Assembly: GCA_949358305.1 (NCBI GenBank)
Contig: OX442324.1
Coordinates: 8,157,601-8,221,600, forward strand
From: Strigamia acuminata
Taxonomy: Eukaryota > Arthropoda > Chilopoda > Geophilomorpha > Linotaeniidae
Direction: 5' to 3'
DNA: 64,000 nucleotides
The position numbers were made by a program, and so were the translations under genes. Position 1 is the first letter of the stretch, and every line of letters starts with the position of its first letter. Positions 9,916-21,804 of the stretch are shown piece by piece. Under the pieces are notes generated by a model, which saw only the letters and a program-made list of their open reading frames with translations, was not told the DNA's origin and searched no databases.

Positions 9916-10548
9916 GAGCTACACTTTCCTGATGAATTCCTTATTTCGTAGTCGTTTGGCGCTGTGCGTTGAACTATTTCATATGGTCCGCAGAGTGAAT
10001 TCTTTCTGCGGAAGGTTTAAGTTCACGTCAACACTCAGATCAGCCTCATAACCTCGTAAAAGATAATAAGGAGTATATCCAGTTGTTTCATGAACTCCAG
10101 TATTATAAGAAAAAATGAAAAATGGCAAAAATTCATCCTAATCTGTATGATCTTTATTTACATAACACTGTAAACTCTTCGCAAACGTCGCGTTAAACCG
10201 CTCCGTTAATCCGTTGGTTCTTGGATGGTATCCTGAAGTAGTTTTGTGAAGGGATTTGAACAATGCCGATACTTCATTAATCATTTCGTTCCTATATTCG
10301 GTTCCTTTATCACTGAGAATTTCCCGTGGACTTCCTTCTTTGAGAATTACCTCATACACAAGAGTTTTAGCTGCTTCCAACGCTGTACATGCTGGAGCTG
10401 CTCTAGCTGTGACTGCACGCGACAAGTAATCTGTTACGACAAAAACATATTTATTTCCATTGTTTGAAACTGGAAAGCTTCCTAACGTGTCTATACCAAT
10501 CCTCTCGAACGGTCTCGAAATTGTCGACCAAGGTTGCATTAAACCTTT
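9916..10548 (-). pseudogene. Gypsy C integrase core and C-terminal part
   Basis: Reading leftwards from about 10540, the frame encodes the integrase catalytic core homologous to A1/A2: GIDTLGSF with the first Asp, LSDKGTEYRN with the second, and NGLTERFN with the Glu. This runs as a 133-aa ORF to 10138 and then continues with degraded similarity to about 9916. The C-terminal part matches the A1 segment around APNDYEI before the G LTR cuts it. The H2C2 zinc finger and RNase H that should lie upstream are missing and are replaced by copia patch J. Confidence 0.85.
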
Positions 10549-12345
10549 TTGTGGAGTGGTCTGTTAGCTTGCCGGGGATTAGATCGAAAGGACCACTAGA
10601 ACTCCTACACATGGACGTGTGTGGAGCGTTTTCGACAGAAACTCTCTCGGGAAATAAATATTTTCTCACAATCACGGACGACTATTCTCGCTATTCTACC
10701 GTCTACTTGATGAAAAGGAAAGATGAAGTATTCGATTTATTTCAAAAACACGCGAAGAGGATCGAACGACTATTGGGAAAATCGATTCTGGCCATTCGCA
10801 CGGATAATGGCATGGAGTTTTGCTCCAATAAATTCGGTGAATACCTTGAAGAGCAGGGGATTGTCCACGAGCGAACCAATGCGTACACCCCCGCCCAGAA
10901 CGGCGTTTCTGAGAGACTTAACCAAACTTTGGCGAACGGGATGCGTGCTCTCATTTACGACGCGCAGATGGAACATAGATTTTGGGGAGAAGCCATCCTG
11001 ACGTTCAACTATTTGAGGAACAGAATAGCTAAACTTAACTCGGAGAAGACGCCGATGGAGCTGTATTATGGTCGCAAGCCGTCACTCCGACATTTGAGAA
11101 AATTTGGAAGTCTCTGCTTTGTGCAGAAGAGAGTGCGAGACGGCAAAATCGACAACAAAGCATTACATGGAATTATGCTTGGCTATTCTCGAGTTACAAA
11201 GGGCTACAGAATCTGGTTGCCCGACTTCTCCAAGGTCATCGAGACAAGTGACGTGAAGTTTGTTGAAAGCAAGCGCGGAGTTGAAGGCGTGCTGGGCCTA
11301 TCTGATAAATACACGACTTTTATTGACAATCTGGATGACAATTTGGATAATGACAACGATCGTCAGTATTATTCCGACGAGGATGTTAGGCCACCGCTAC
11401 CTCCGGCGCAACCAATTAAGAAAAAGCAAGAAGAGGAATTACCTCAACTGAAATTGAAGTTCAGATTGCCGGAAGAAAAACTTCGACCAAAACCTAATAT
11501 AACAGGAGCTGAAGCAGGAGTAAAATTGCAAGGCGTTTTACCACCACCTGGACAAGCACTTGTGAATCCAGTTCCGACAATTTCTCAACTTGTTTGGAGA
11601 AAGACAGAGAAAACAAGACCGACTGGACACAAGGATTATGAGTACACAATCGACGGATTTGATAAACCGAAATTACGTTCAATACCAGATGTGAAGCGCT
11701 ACTGTGCGGACCATAATCTACGTGTTCCAGACCACCTTTTCGAGGACAAAAGAAAGAAGAAACCCACTGAATCGAATGTGATAACCGATGATATTGATCT
11801 GGATGATGTGGATGAGTTAACACTCGATTTCGAAGCAAATCATCTCGAAGTCTACATACCGACGCGTTTCGAGCAGATAAGCAATTTACCAGAGAAAGAA
11901 GAGTGGAATCAAGCGATGTCTGATGAAATCAGCACAATGCACGAACGCAAAGTATGGGAGTTGGTCCCACCCCCATCCGATACAAAAATCATAGGCTGCA
12001 AGTGGATTTACACTGTGAAACAAGATGACAAAGGAGAAATAGCGCGTTATAAGGCGAGGCTCGTAGCGCAAGGTTTTTCGCAAGTGTACGAGTCCTACGA
12101 GTAGACTTTTTCACCTGTCGTGGATTTCTCAATCGTGCGCTTTATGTTCACGCTTCTCGTTTGTATGCTGAAATGGTCATATGTTCAGGCCGACGTCAAA
12201 TGTGCCTACTTATATGCGAAGCTGCACAAGACTGTGTACATGCGTCAACCTAAAGGATTCGTGTGCCCAGGAAAGGAGAACTTTGTTTGCAAATTACTTC
12301 GAGCAATATACGGGCTGCATCAGTCAGGAAGAGAATGGGGCATCG
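10549..12345 (+). pseudogene. Copia patch J (integrase to mid-RT) with no LTRs, embedded in gypsy C
   Basis: A 1.8-kb plus-strand copia polyprotein fragment. It begins in the integrase just before HMDVCG, passes RTDNGMEF and GVSERLN (D,D,E complete) and the GKGY-type region, then a divergent MBD-like module (about 11592-11760). It enters RT (GCKWIYTVK, ARLVAQGF, DVKCAYLYA, YGLHQSGREW) and stops abruptly. One in-frame TAG at 12102-12104 interrupts an otherwise open frame; translation resumes in the same frame. Neither end has an LTR, primer site or target duplication. Both flanks are opposite-strand gypsy C pol, and about 0.8 kb of gypsy (RNase H and integrase zinc finger) is absent. It therefore looks like a recombination or repair filler, not a transposition. 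Confidence 0.85.
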
Positions 12346-12506
12346 AGCTCGGATGTGCTAACACTGGTACCATGACTAAAGCTGTTGGTAAGGCCTTAAA
12401 AGCTGTTTCCTGTGGTGGTCCTCAATCAAAAGTTTCATCTTTGCGAGTTAAGTTGGCTAAGAGCTTAGATACGTCCGCAAATCCTGGAATAAACTTTCGA
12501 TAATAC
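12346..12506 (-). pseudogene. Gypsy C RT/RNase H junction fragment
   Basis: About 160 bp matching, on the minus strand, the A1 segment near 17610-17770 (around the tether between RT and RNase H). It ends at the A1 insertion site, and the sequence continues at 22367 on the other side of A1 after one ATAC copy. Translated, it contains several substitutions and no useful frame. Confidence 0.75.
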
Positions 12507-13080
12507 TGTTACGTGGTTTCCGGGCCTAATTAGGTTTCCACGCAACGTTATTTTATTTGGGGTTTAGTGAGTGTGAAAGGAAAGAATGAGATTTGTTTTA
12601 TGCTTAAATTCAATTCAGTTTTTATTCGACCGGACAAACGAAGTTTGTTCGATCCCTTTTAAACTCAGATACATTTATTCTCAGAAATAGGTCAGAATGT
12701 TATTTGGATAAACTATCATTTTACAATTGTTAAATTGTACAACCTTTATTAACTGGGTTATAAAACAACTGTGTGATATCTTAAATGCGATGTAATTAAA
12801 TTGGTTTTATAGTCATCAGCCGCGCTCTTTATTGAGGCGACATCAGACTCTCTAGATCTGAAAAGCAAAAGTGATTAGAGACCTGTCTTAGTGCGGGCTC
12901 CTTATTTATAGCAAATCTGCCATAAACCCCATAATTCAATTGATCGGTCCATCACATGGCGATGACGGATTCCAGCCGTCAGCGCCATCTGTGGCCGAAA
13001 TTTAGCAACATTTAACTAATAATAATTCGAATTACGTGCTACGAATCGCGCATTAATTGGCACGGTTCGTACACGTGACA
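12507..13080 (-). repeat. 3' LTR of gypsy A1
   Basis: 574 bp. On the plus strand it begins TGTTACGTGG and ends CACGTGACA, giving near-perfect inverted ends. It contains an internal hairpin (ACAAAC GAA GTTTGT, near 12634-12648). It is homologous to 21805-22362, 47263-47837 and 56497-57017. Confidence 0.95.
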
Positions 13081-14103
13081 ACTCCCTTTTTTGCTGTGTT
13101 TTGGACCCCAAAATACAAATTTCGGTACCAGACAGGTGTCTTTTAAATCAGACATTCTTAAGGAATGTTCGGCTATTTCTACCTTTCATAAGTCATCACT
13201 CAGTTGTTTCATAATTATTACACAAACTTAAATTATTCTGGAGTTAACTTTACTCCTTTTTATTCCAATGTTACCATTCCAATCAAATCATAAAATAATT
13301 CAACTTAAACTGACTTAATATCACTAATACAATATTTGCTTTTCCATTGTTTATTTTTACATATTTAAAAAGTCTAACAAAAAAAACATAAGTCAAAAGA
13401 AAAATTTTGTCAAAATGAAATTATCAAAATCAAAATTCATATTTTTGCACAACACTCAAAATCATTCACACTACAAACAAGCATTTTCATAATAAATTAC
13501 AACTCTTAACAATTCTCCAAAGTGGGAAAAAAAACAAATTCAAAAATATTTTTCCAATTTCTCTAATTTTCTTTAAAATTAACAATACCGTTAAAACATC
13601 AACTTATTTCAATTATTTACAATAATTAACTCTTATTAACATTCAATCAAAATTATGCCGTGAAATATTTACACCAAATTTATCAAAAATTTCAACACAT
13701 TATATTTTCAAGCAAAATTCGCGATAGATTCCTCTCGCGTCCACAGTCAGTTCGCATTATCCAAATTAAATTTTTCCTATTTATTCTTTAAAACCATTTT
13801 TAAATTAAACTAATACACTACTAAATTCGGTTTCAAATTATTCCAAAATTTTACCTAACTTATTAAATGCTATAAAAATTCAAAGCAAATTGACGAAGAT
13901 CGCGATTGGTTTCGATTCGCGAAGTCCGCTCATAATAACGTCTAAAACTTAACATTTCATTCTAAAAATCACCTACAATTATTCAAGACACTTACACAAA
14001 CCTTTTGTAACACAATTTCAAACACAAAATGTCAAAACAATTAGAAATTTTTGTCTCGGGTCACGCAAGAATTTCGCGTTCACCTCAACCAAAAATGTGC
14101 GCT
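13081..14103 (-). other. Non-coding 3' region of gypsy A1
   Basis: About 1 kb of AT-rich DNA between the pol stop and the 3' LTR. I see no ORF of note. The stretch is homologous to A2 47838-48201 plus about 49700-50340, but it passes directly from one to the other at about 13440. The protease-coding segment of A2 is absent here. Confidence 0.8.
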
Positions 14104-14278
14104 TAGTAGTATGGGCGATAATCTTTTCGTTTACGCGGTCTGAGTCTGCGCGACCGGAAATCGTTGGTTTGTGAACTTACGCCATCTAGTGGCGGGTTTT
14201 GAAGTTGGTTTTCATTCGTTTTCACCGTAGGCTGTGGTTCAAACAGTGATTTTAGAGAGATTTGTTCTGTATCATCTA

Positions 14279-14533
14279 CTGCTCAAAGACATGAAATTAG
14301 AATACACACCTCTGTCAAAACAAAAGTTGTGTTTGAAATTAAATCACACAAAAAATAAGCAACATATAATCAAATGTTTATTTTTCCCAATATAAGGAGC
14401 ATAAAATGAATCAAATAAACCAAATTTGATGGAAATTGATCAATTTTTTCAGAAGTTAGCATGAAAAATGATTGGGTCCTGCAAGACACTAAATTAGAAT
14501 CCTCAAGAATTAGAGGTATGAAATTAGAATATT
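14279..14533 (+). repeat. Left terminal inverted repeat of K
   Basis: 255 bp starting CTGCTCAAAGACATG. It pairs with the reverse complement of 15532-15786 with roughly 15 mismatches by eye. Long inverted repeats of this kind occur in several Tc1 groups. Confidence 0.9.
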
Positions 14534-14635
14534 GAGCAGGAATGCAAATTATAATGTGTAATCATCCCAAACTCATCTGCAATTCATGAGCTAAGCTCAA
14601 AAAGTGAATATATATTCATTATTTGTTATTACATT

Positions 14636-15323
14636 ATGCCAATGTCACTTCAAATTAAATTCAAGATGGGAAAGCGATCAGACTTAACTGATTGTGAAAA
14701 AACCAAAATAATTACTTTATTTCAACAAAAACTAAAGCAAATTGACATAGCCAAAGCTATTCCTTGCTCCCAGTCAACTGTGTCAAAACTTATACAACAA
14801 TTTAAGGCAAATGGTGATGACATTTTTGACCAGCAAAAATATAAACAACGGATCGTAAAACATCTAAACGAACGGACAGCTCCCTTCGTGAGATTGTGAA
14901 GAAAAATAGGTTCAAGAATGCTTAATAAATAACTCAGGAATAGAAACAAACATCTAAAATCCAAGTGTCAACTCGCACAATATTAAGAAGGCTAAAAGAA
15001 ATGGGATTCAAGTCTCGAGTTCCTAAACACAAACCACATCTTAATGCAAAACAGCGAAGAAAACGATTATTGTGGGCAAGAAAACACATGAAATGGACTG
15101 TTGATCAGTGGAAAAAGGTCATTTGGTCAGAGAGTCTCGATTTTGTATAACATTTGGTGATTCTGGGCCCAGAGTCTGGCGAAGAAAAGGAGAGGAGTAT
15201 GTTCACACATGTGTATGGTCTACAGTGAAGCATCCCACATCTGTTGTGATGTGGGGTTCCAAGGCTGCAAAGGGCATTAGCACTCTCTTGTTAGTTGAGG
15301 GTATGATTAATGCTGGAAAATGA
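14636..15323 (+). pseudogene. Tc1-like transposase of K, frameshifted
   Basis: Three overlapping or adjacent frames give a recognisable Tc1 transposase. The N-terminal helix-turn-helix (MGKRSDLTDCEK... ISQSTVSKL-like, 14636-14899) is followed by the second DNA-binding part (RTILRRLKEMGFKSR, 14965 on). The catalytic start around VIWSES is shifted, and RVWRRKGEEY with VVMWGS marks the core (15108-15323). The second and third catalytic acids cannot be placed in an open frame. It is non-functional. Confidence 0.85.
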
Positions 15324-15531
15324 AAGATATTCTCATGGATGGACTTTTGACTTCATTACAATGAGGAGGATGCTTTTCTGATTATTCATTTCAACATGAT
15401 TTAGCACCGGCACATTCAGCTAAAGTTACTCAAGATTGGTTCAAGTATTAGAGTGGCCAGGTGGAATCTATGCCCAGATGTATTAAGGCAGTAATTAATG
15501 CAAAAGGCGGACCTACAATGTATTAAGGATA

Positions 15532-15786
15532 AATATTCTAATTTCATGCCTCTAATTTTTGAGGATTCTAATTTAGTGTCTTGCAGAGCCCAATCATTTT
15601 TCATGATAACTTCTGAAAAAATTGATCAATTTCCATCAAATTTGATTTATTTAATTCATTTCTTGCTCCTTATATTGGGAAAAATAAACATTTGGTTATA
15701 TGTTGCTTATTTTTTGTGTGATGTAATTTCAAACACAACTTTTGGTTTGACAGAGGTGTGTATTCTAATTTCATGTCTTTGAGTAG
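15532..15786 (-). repeat. Right terminal inverted repeat of K
   Basis: 255 bp ending ...CATGTCTTTGAGTAG, the inverted copy of 14279-14533, followed by the TA duplication. Confidence 0.9.
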
Positions 15787-18700
15787 TATATAACGTTCCT
15801 TTGGCTTGATTTTCGTTGTTTTCACTGGTTTTTCTGTGTTTTCAACTACAATTTCACCTTTTTTACTGATTTTTTTAACTTTATCACCAAATTTCACTTT
15901 CTTTTCTGGCATATCTTTCAGAACTTCATCTATTTCTTCTTCAATTTGTTCCTTATATGGTTTTAACTTTTCTACATTCACTATGTCACTTTTCTTTCTT
16001 GTAGAATTGATTATTTCATAGTCATTTGGTGCAGTTCTTCGCACAATTTCATAAGGGCCGGAAAATTGCGGTAAAAGCTTCTCTGACAAGCCAACTTTTC
16101 TGTTGATGGTTTTCAAATAGACCAATTCACCTGGTTCAAATTCTTTGTTGACTCTGTCTTCATCAAACCTTTTCTTGCTTTTTGCAGATTGTTTTTCAAG
16201 TCGCTCATTTGCAATTTTCCTGGCTGCTCGAATGAATTTAGCTGTCCTTAATGTAAATTCTTTCTGTGGCAAGTCCAAATTAACATCTACTGTCAAATCC
16301 ACATCATATCCACGAAGTAAATAATGTGGTGTATATCCTGTTGTTTCATGAACGCCCGTGTTGTAAGAAAACAGAAGAAATGGAAGAAATTCGTCCCAGT
16401 CAGTGTGTTCATCGTTGACGTAACTTTGCAACATTTTTGCGAATGTCACATTAAATCTCTCCGTCAATCCGTTTGTTCTTGGATGGTATCCTGACGTAGT
16501 TTTATGCAAACTTTTAAACATATTTGAGACTTCCTCAACCATTTTATTCCTGTATTCGGTTCCACGGTCGCTTAGGATTTCTCTCGGACTGCCTTCTTTC
16601 AGAATAACTTCATAAAGCAGTGTTTTCGCTGCTTCTAATGCTGTAGCTGCTGCTGCTGGTCTAGCTATTGCATTTCTAGAAAGATAATCAGTTACAACAA
16701 AAACATGTTTATTTCCAAGTCGTGACAATGGAAATGGTCCAAGTGTATCTATTCCAATTCGCTCAAAAGGTTTTGAGACTGTTGACCATGGCTGCATTAA
16801 TCCTTTAGCTGGCGTTGTCATTGTTTTTGCTTTTGCGCAGTGTTGGCAGGACAAGACATAATTTCTCACATCTTTGTAGATTCTTGTCCAGAAGAATCGT
16901 GTTCTTATTCGTTTCCACGTTTTTGCCAATCCCAAATGAGCTCCTAGTAATCCGTCGTGCATTTCGTGCAATACATCTTTTTGAAGTTGTTTTGGAACTA
17001 CTAGTAGTAAATCTTCCATGTTCAGGGAACTGTTAAGTTTTTTCTTCCTGAACAACGTTTTGTTTTGAAGAACGAACTGCTTCAATGGTCGTCTTCTTTT
17101 TCTTGGAAGTTGCTCTTGGTTTTCTAGCGCTGTTATGAGGTCCAGAAGTTTGGGATCCTTCCTCTGTTCAACAGGGAGGTCCAAATTTTCTAAGAAAAGC
17201 AAAGGTAATTTTTCGATTTCCTCTTCACTTAATTCTTCCTGGATCCTACTTAAAGCATCGGCATCTGTATGTTTCTTGCCGCTTTTATGAAATATTTCAA
17301 AATCATACTCAGCTAGTTGCAGCGCCCACCTGGCTAGACGTCCATTTGGATTTCGGACTCCTCTCAGCCATTGGAGGGCAGAATGGTCGGTGATGATCTG
17401 GAATTTCTGTCCATACAAGTACGGTCTAAACTTTTCTATTGCAAAAATGATGGCTAACATTTCCCTATCAGTTGCAGTGTAATTCTGTTCAGCTGTGCTC
17501 ATTAAACGACTTGCATAAGCGATAACACGCTCTTGGTTGTTGATTTTTTGTTTAAGAATTGCTCCTAAACCATATGCGCTTGCATCAGTTGAAATCATGA
17601 AGGGCTGAGCGAAATTTGGATGCGCTAACACCGGCACTGTTATTAATGCTGTTCGGAGCGTGTGGAATGCTTTGTCGTGGGGTGGCCCCCAGTCAAACTT
17701 TTCATCCTTTTTGGTTAAATTCACCAGAGGTTTGGAAATGTCCGCAAAACCAGCGATGAACTTCCGGTAATACGAGCATAATCCAAGAAAACCACGTAGT
17801 TGTTTAACGTTCACAGGAACTGGAAACTTCACGACTGAATCCAAATTCCTGGGATCCGGTGAAATTCCTTCAGCATCAACCACATGTCCAAGATATCGAA
17901 TGGTGTGTGTCGCAAACGTACATTTGCTCAGCTTAACTTTGAGATTCGCTGTTTTAAGCTTTTGGAAAACTGCCTCCAAATCGACGAGGTGCTGGTCGAA
18001 AGTCTTTGAAAACACTATCAAATCGTCAAGATATGCAATACATACTTTTCCCAGGAGGTTACCAAGTACTTTGTTCATCAATTTTTGAAAGGCGGCTGGA
18101 CTGTTACATAATCCCATTCCGAGGACATTAAACTCATAATGTCCGCTAGACGTGGTAAACGCTGTCTTTTCACGATCTTGTTCATCTATTTCGACCTGGT
18201 GATATCCCTGAATGAGATCCATCATTGAAAAATACTTTGCACCCGCTAATTGATCTAGGGTGTCGTCAATACGCGGTAAGGGATAAACCATTTTCTTTGT
18301 TACTGCGTTTAACCGTCTCCAATCAACACAAAATCTCCATTTGCCGTCTCTTTTCTTGATGAGTAGTACTGGTGCACTCCACGGGCTCTCGGATTCTCTA
18401 ATGACTCCCTGGTCAAGTAACTTCTTTGTTTCAGCATCCTCGATTTCTTTTTCCTTAATTGATCGTCTATAAGGTTGTAAATGGATTGGAGGAGAATCTC
18501 CAGTATCAATTCGATGCCTAATTGTGTGAGCTCTGCCTAAATCATTGTCAGTTTTTGCAAATCTATCTGAATTTTTCTCCAGCAGTTGTCGCATCAGCTC
18601 TTGTTGTGATGACGTCATATTCTCAGTTGCCATGGCTGTGCTAAAGTCAAATTGATTAGCTCTGTTTTCATCAAGCACGCCAGACTCAATTACATAAAAA

Positions 18701-19739
18701 GCTTTTGCAATTGCTGAGTTTTTTCCTAAATAGATTGTCTTTTTAGTTGGATTCGCAACACGCAGAACTCCTTCACCTTGTCTGAATTTAGTCAATGTTT
18801 TACAACAAATTACTCCAAAACAATCAATTACTCCACTGAGTGGTTCTATAAATAATTCATCATCTACTTTCTTCGCAATCTTTATTGGAACAATACATTC
18901 ATGTAAAGCTGGAATTGTTATTGGTTTCAAAACTCGGGCTATGTAATTTAAATCAGTATGATTCTTTGACATTGGGAAAACTTCTTGTTGTTCATCTTTT
19001 GGGCCTACAAAGATCTTCTGTTGGTCATAGTCGAGTTTACACCTTGCAGATCTTAAGAAATTGTCTCCTAGCAGTAAATGGCGTCCAAATCCATTAACGA
19101 TCAATACGTCGATGGTGTGTTGTTGTTGTCCAACATCAATGGTTATCCTGGTTTTTCCTTCTGGGATTATCAATGAGCCATCCACAACTCTCAATCGAAC
19201 ACCTGGACAGGGCTGATATTTGAGCTGCAGAGTTCTCACCAAATCTTCACTAATGATGTTGCGAAAACCTCCAGAATCCAAGACACCAGTGATTTCCATA
19301 CCATTTAATACTACTGGAATCTGCAAAAGTTCGTCCATGGCGTGCAACTCGATGATTTCTAACTTTCTCTTTCTTCTTTTCTTTTTGTTATTTCGTCTTT
19401 GTGGCCATTCTAGTTTCCCGATGCATTAGGTGGTCCACCACGTGGGGCTCCTCGATTTCCTCGGCCTTGGTAATTTTCAATAAAATTTTTACTTTTATAA
19501 TTTGGATTTTTAGGATGACCTTGGTTATTTGGATTCCCCTGTTGTCTTTGACCTTGTGGTGGGTTCCTTTGCTGTTGTGGTGGATTCCATTGCTGTTGTG
19601 GGTATTGCTGTTGGAATCCTTGACCTGGATTATTCCACTGATTATTCCAATTACCTCTGTTTTGACCTTTATTATCATTCCATCCTCTTCCTTGGTTCCA
19701 ATTGTTGTTATTATTCCACCATCCTCGTTGTTGTCGAGG

Positions 19740-20528
19740 TCATCCTCTAAAGTTTCCTCTATTGTAGAACTGCGCCTGGTTTGGATGTGGTGTATACCAT
19801 TGGTTTTGATAGAAGACTGGAGTAACCTCTGCATATTGAACTTCCCCAAACTGCTGCTGTTGTCTTAGCACTTTGACCTCTGCTAACAACTTGTCTTTGG
19901 TTTTATTGACGTCGCTCGGTTCAACTAACAAACTTGGTTTCACCTCGCCTGTTGTATCAACAGCTTTTTGCAGTAGGGTTAGCAAAACTTCTGCAGGGTC
20001 CTCACTGAATGCATGAGCTTCCAATAGTCCAAGTTGAGATGTTAATTGATCCAATGTCTTTGGAAAATTGACTACTAATTTATCTCTAGTCACCTTTTTA
20101 AGTCCTTGAAACACATGAAATATCTTTTGTTCTTCAGTGAATGCTGGTCTCGCAAAAGAACACTCTTTCAATATTTTCTGCATATGTTCCAAAGCTGTTC
20201 CGTCTTTGTGCTGCATTGCCTGTAATTTCGACAAAATTGTTGTTATTTGTCGTCTGAATTTCGCTTTCAACGCATCTTTCCATTGAATCCAAGTTCTAGT
20301 CGGATGTAGTGGAAGTTGATCTAAATACCATGATGATGCGGAGGATTTCAGCACAATTGATAGATGTTTAATTCTCTCAGTGTCATCGGCTATTGTATCT
20401 TCGTAACCGATTAACCATGTGTCAATATTCCCTGTGGCTGGATCAAAGTCAACTGGATTTCTTCTATTGACCACTAAGTTTTGTAACACTGTTTGTATCG
20501 CTACAAGTTCTGGTGAAGCACTCGCCAT
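19740..20528 (-). pseudogene. Gypsy A1 gag with premature stop
   Basis: Capsid-type gag homologous to A2 gag. The first AUG shared with A2 is at 20528 (MAS); an open frame without a shared AUG extends a further 108 codons upstream (to 20852). The conserved core reads NPVDFDPATGNIDTWL, LHPTRTWIQWKDALK and FHVFQGLKKVTRDKL. A TGA replaces the CGA Arg codon of A2 after YNRGNFRG. It cuts off the Asn/Gln/Gly-rich nucleocapsid-like tail, whose sequence remains readable down to about 19420. Loss of that tail should prevent normal particle function. Confidence 0.9.
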
Positions 20529-20939
20529 ATTATCTGGAAATTGTTCGTTTTTAATTGTCAATATTGGTTGAATAAGTTCTTTTGAGTCCTCAATATCGTC
20601 AGTTGCGTCCTCAAATGCGTCGTCCAAATTTGCTTGCATTTTATCCAGGAGATTACCTAATTCCGTAGCTTCATCAGGCAACAACAAATTGTACACACTT
20701 GGATCGATTATTCTTTTATGGCGCTGTTCCGGGGTTTCAAAATCTTCCCTTTTTTGAATTTTTTCTTCTCCTTTGGATTTTGATCTCTTTTTCCGGTCAG
20801 TCACCTTATCATCCAGTGATTCAAGTTCCCCTGGATCTTTTGATGAAAACAAATAGTCCGTTACTACTTGTGAAAAGTTATAACGTTTGGATTCCGCAAT
20901 TGTTAAATAATTAAGTTCGAAGACACAATCCTTTGACTT

Positions 20940-21804
20940 GAAGCACTTTTAATTCACTTTTCCAATTTATTAACACTATAACTCTTTAGCACACAGAACA
21001 CTTTTCACTTTCTGAAAAACAAGTCAGTGATTAAACACTTCAATTTTTACAGAAATATTTCAAAACACTAGAACAATTCAATGATTAAACAATTCAATTT
21101 TTACAATCAAATCTCAAAAATTTCAACAAAAGAATTTAAGGAAAAAAAAACATTTTCACGGTCATTTTCTACATAAATATCAAAAACAATTCATTTTCAC
21201 GGTCATAATTACAAAATTTCATCAAAACTATTCAAGGAAAAATTTCTTATTAATAACACTTTACAAAAATGCTCTGAAAAGAAAACAAATTCATTAATAA
21301 ATATAAACAATATTTTCTCTATTATTATTCAATTTTATCTCAACATCACAATTAAATTCTTCATTACTATACAATTTCATTAAATTTTATCAAAATTCAA
21401 TCAATAACATTATATTAATTCAATTCAAAATCAAATATCACAGTAAATAACACTCAAATGCAAATTTATCCAATTTAAACACTCAAACTTCTATTCTATT
21501 CTATTTTATTAAATTTTCGCCAATTTTCAATCTAATTGACCTATTTATTCACTAGCAATGACTCACTCTCACTTTCCTATCAATTTCACAAATGAATCAC
21601 TCATATTTAAATTAGGTTGGGATTTCTCTAAATTTTATATGATTTTCAAAGCTATTTTTAAGCTAAATTTGCCAATTTTATATGATTTTAATTCTAATTT
21701 CACTCATTTTACTCTAATTTTTACAATTTTAATGATTTTTAACTCTAATTTCGGGGTTTTTATTCTGATTTTGGTCCCGGAAAAAGAACCGCATCTCCAC
21801 CATT
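20940..21804 (-). other. 5' leader of gypsy A1
   Basis: About 860 bp of AT-rich DNA between the primer site and gag, with many short repeats such as TTTTCACGGTCAT. No supported ORF. It is homologous to A2 55650-56496. Confidence 0.75.
21782..21802 (-). promoter_or_regulatory. Primer binding site of gypsy A1
   Basis: On the minus strand, TGGTGGAGATGCGGTTCTTT begins two bases after the LTR. A2 and C have the closely similar TGGTGGAGATGGCGG and TGGTGGAGGTGCGG. I cannot name the tRNA. Confidence 0.6.

Larger units (their letters stand above)
14279..15786 (+). mobile_element. Tc1/mariner-like element K
   Basis: A 1508-bp DNA transposon with 255-bp terminal inverted repeats, flanked by TA on both sides (14277-14278 and 15787-15788). 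The empty site is visible in the homologous A2 sequence near 50521. It is inserted in the 3' end of A1 pol. The transposase inside is decayed. Confidence 0.95.
14104..19338 (-). pseudogene. Gypsy A1 pol, interrupted by Tc1-like K
   Basis: Pol starts at ATG 19338 (MDELLQIP), is open to 15787, and its last codons resume left of K (14278 to about 14104). Order: aspartic protease with Asp-Ser-Gly-Gly (VLDSGG), RT with Tyr-Leu-Asp-Asp (CIAYLDDL), RNase H with TDHSALQWL, integrase with H2C2 and D,D,E (GIDTLGPF, LSDRGTEY, GLTERFN), then a GPY-type C-terminus (SGPYEIV). The frame differs from gag. Without K it would resemble the intact 1241-aa A2 pol. The K insertion replaces the end of the protein with transposon-derived residues. 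Confidence 0.93.

Noticed and set aside
19401-19868. Plus-strand ORF rich in Ile, Leu and Trp
   Set aside because: Antisense shadow of the Asn/Gln-rich gypsy A1 gag tail.
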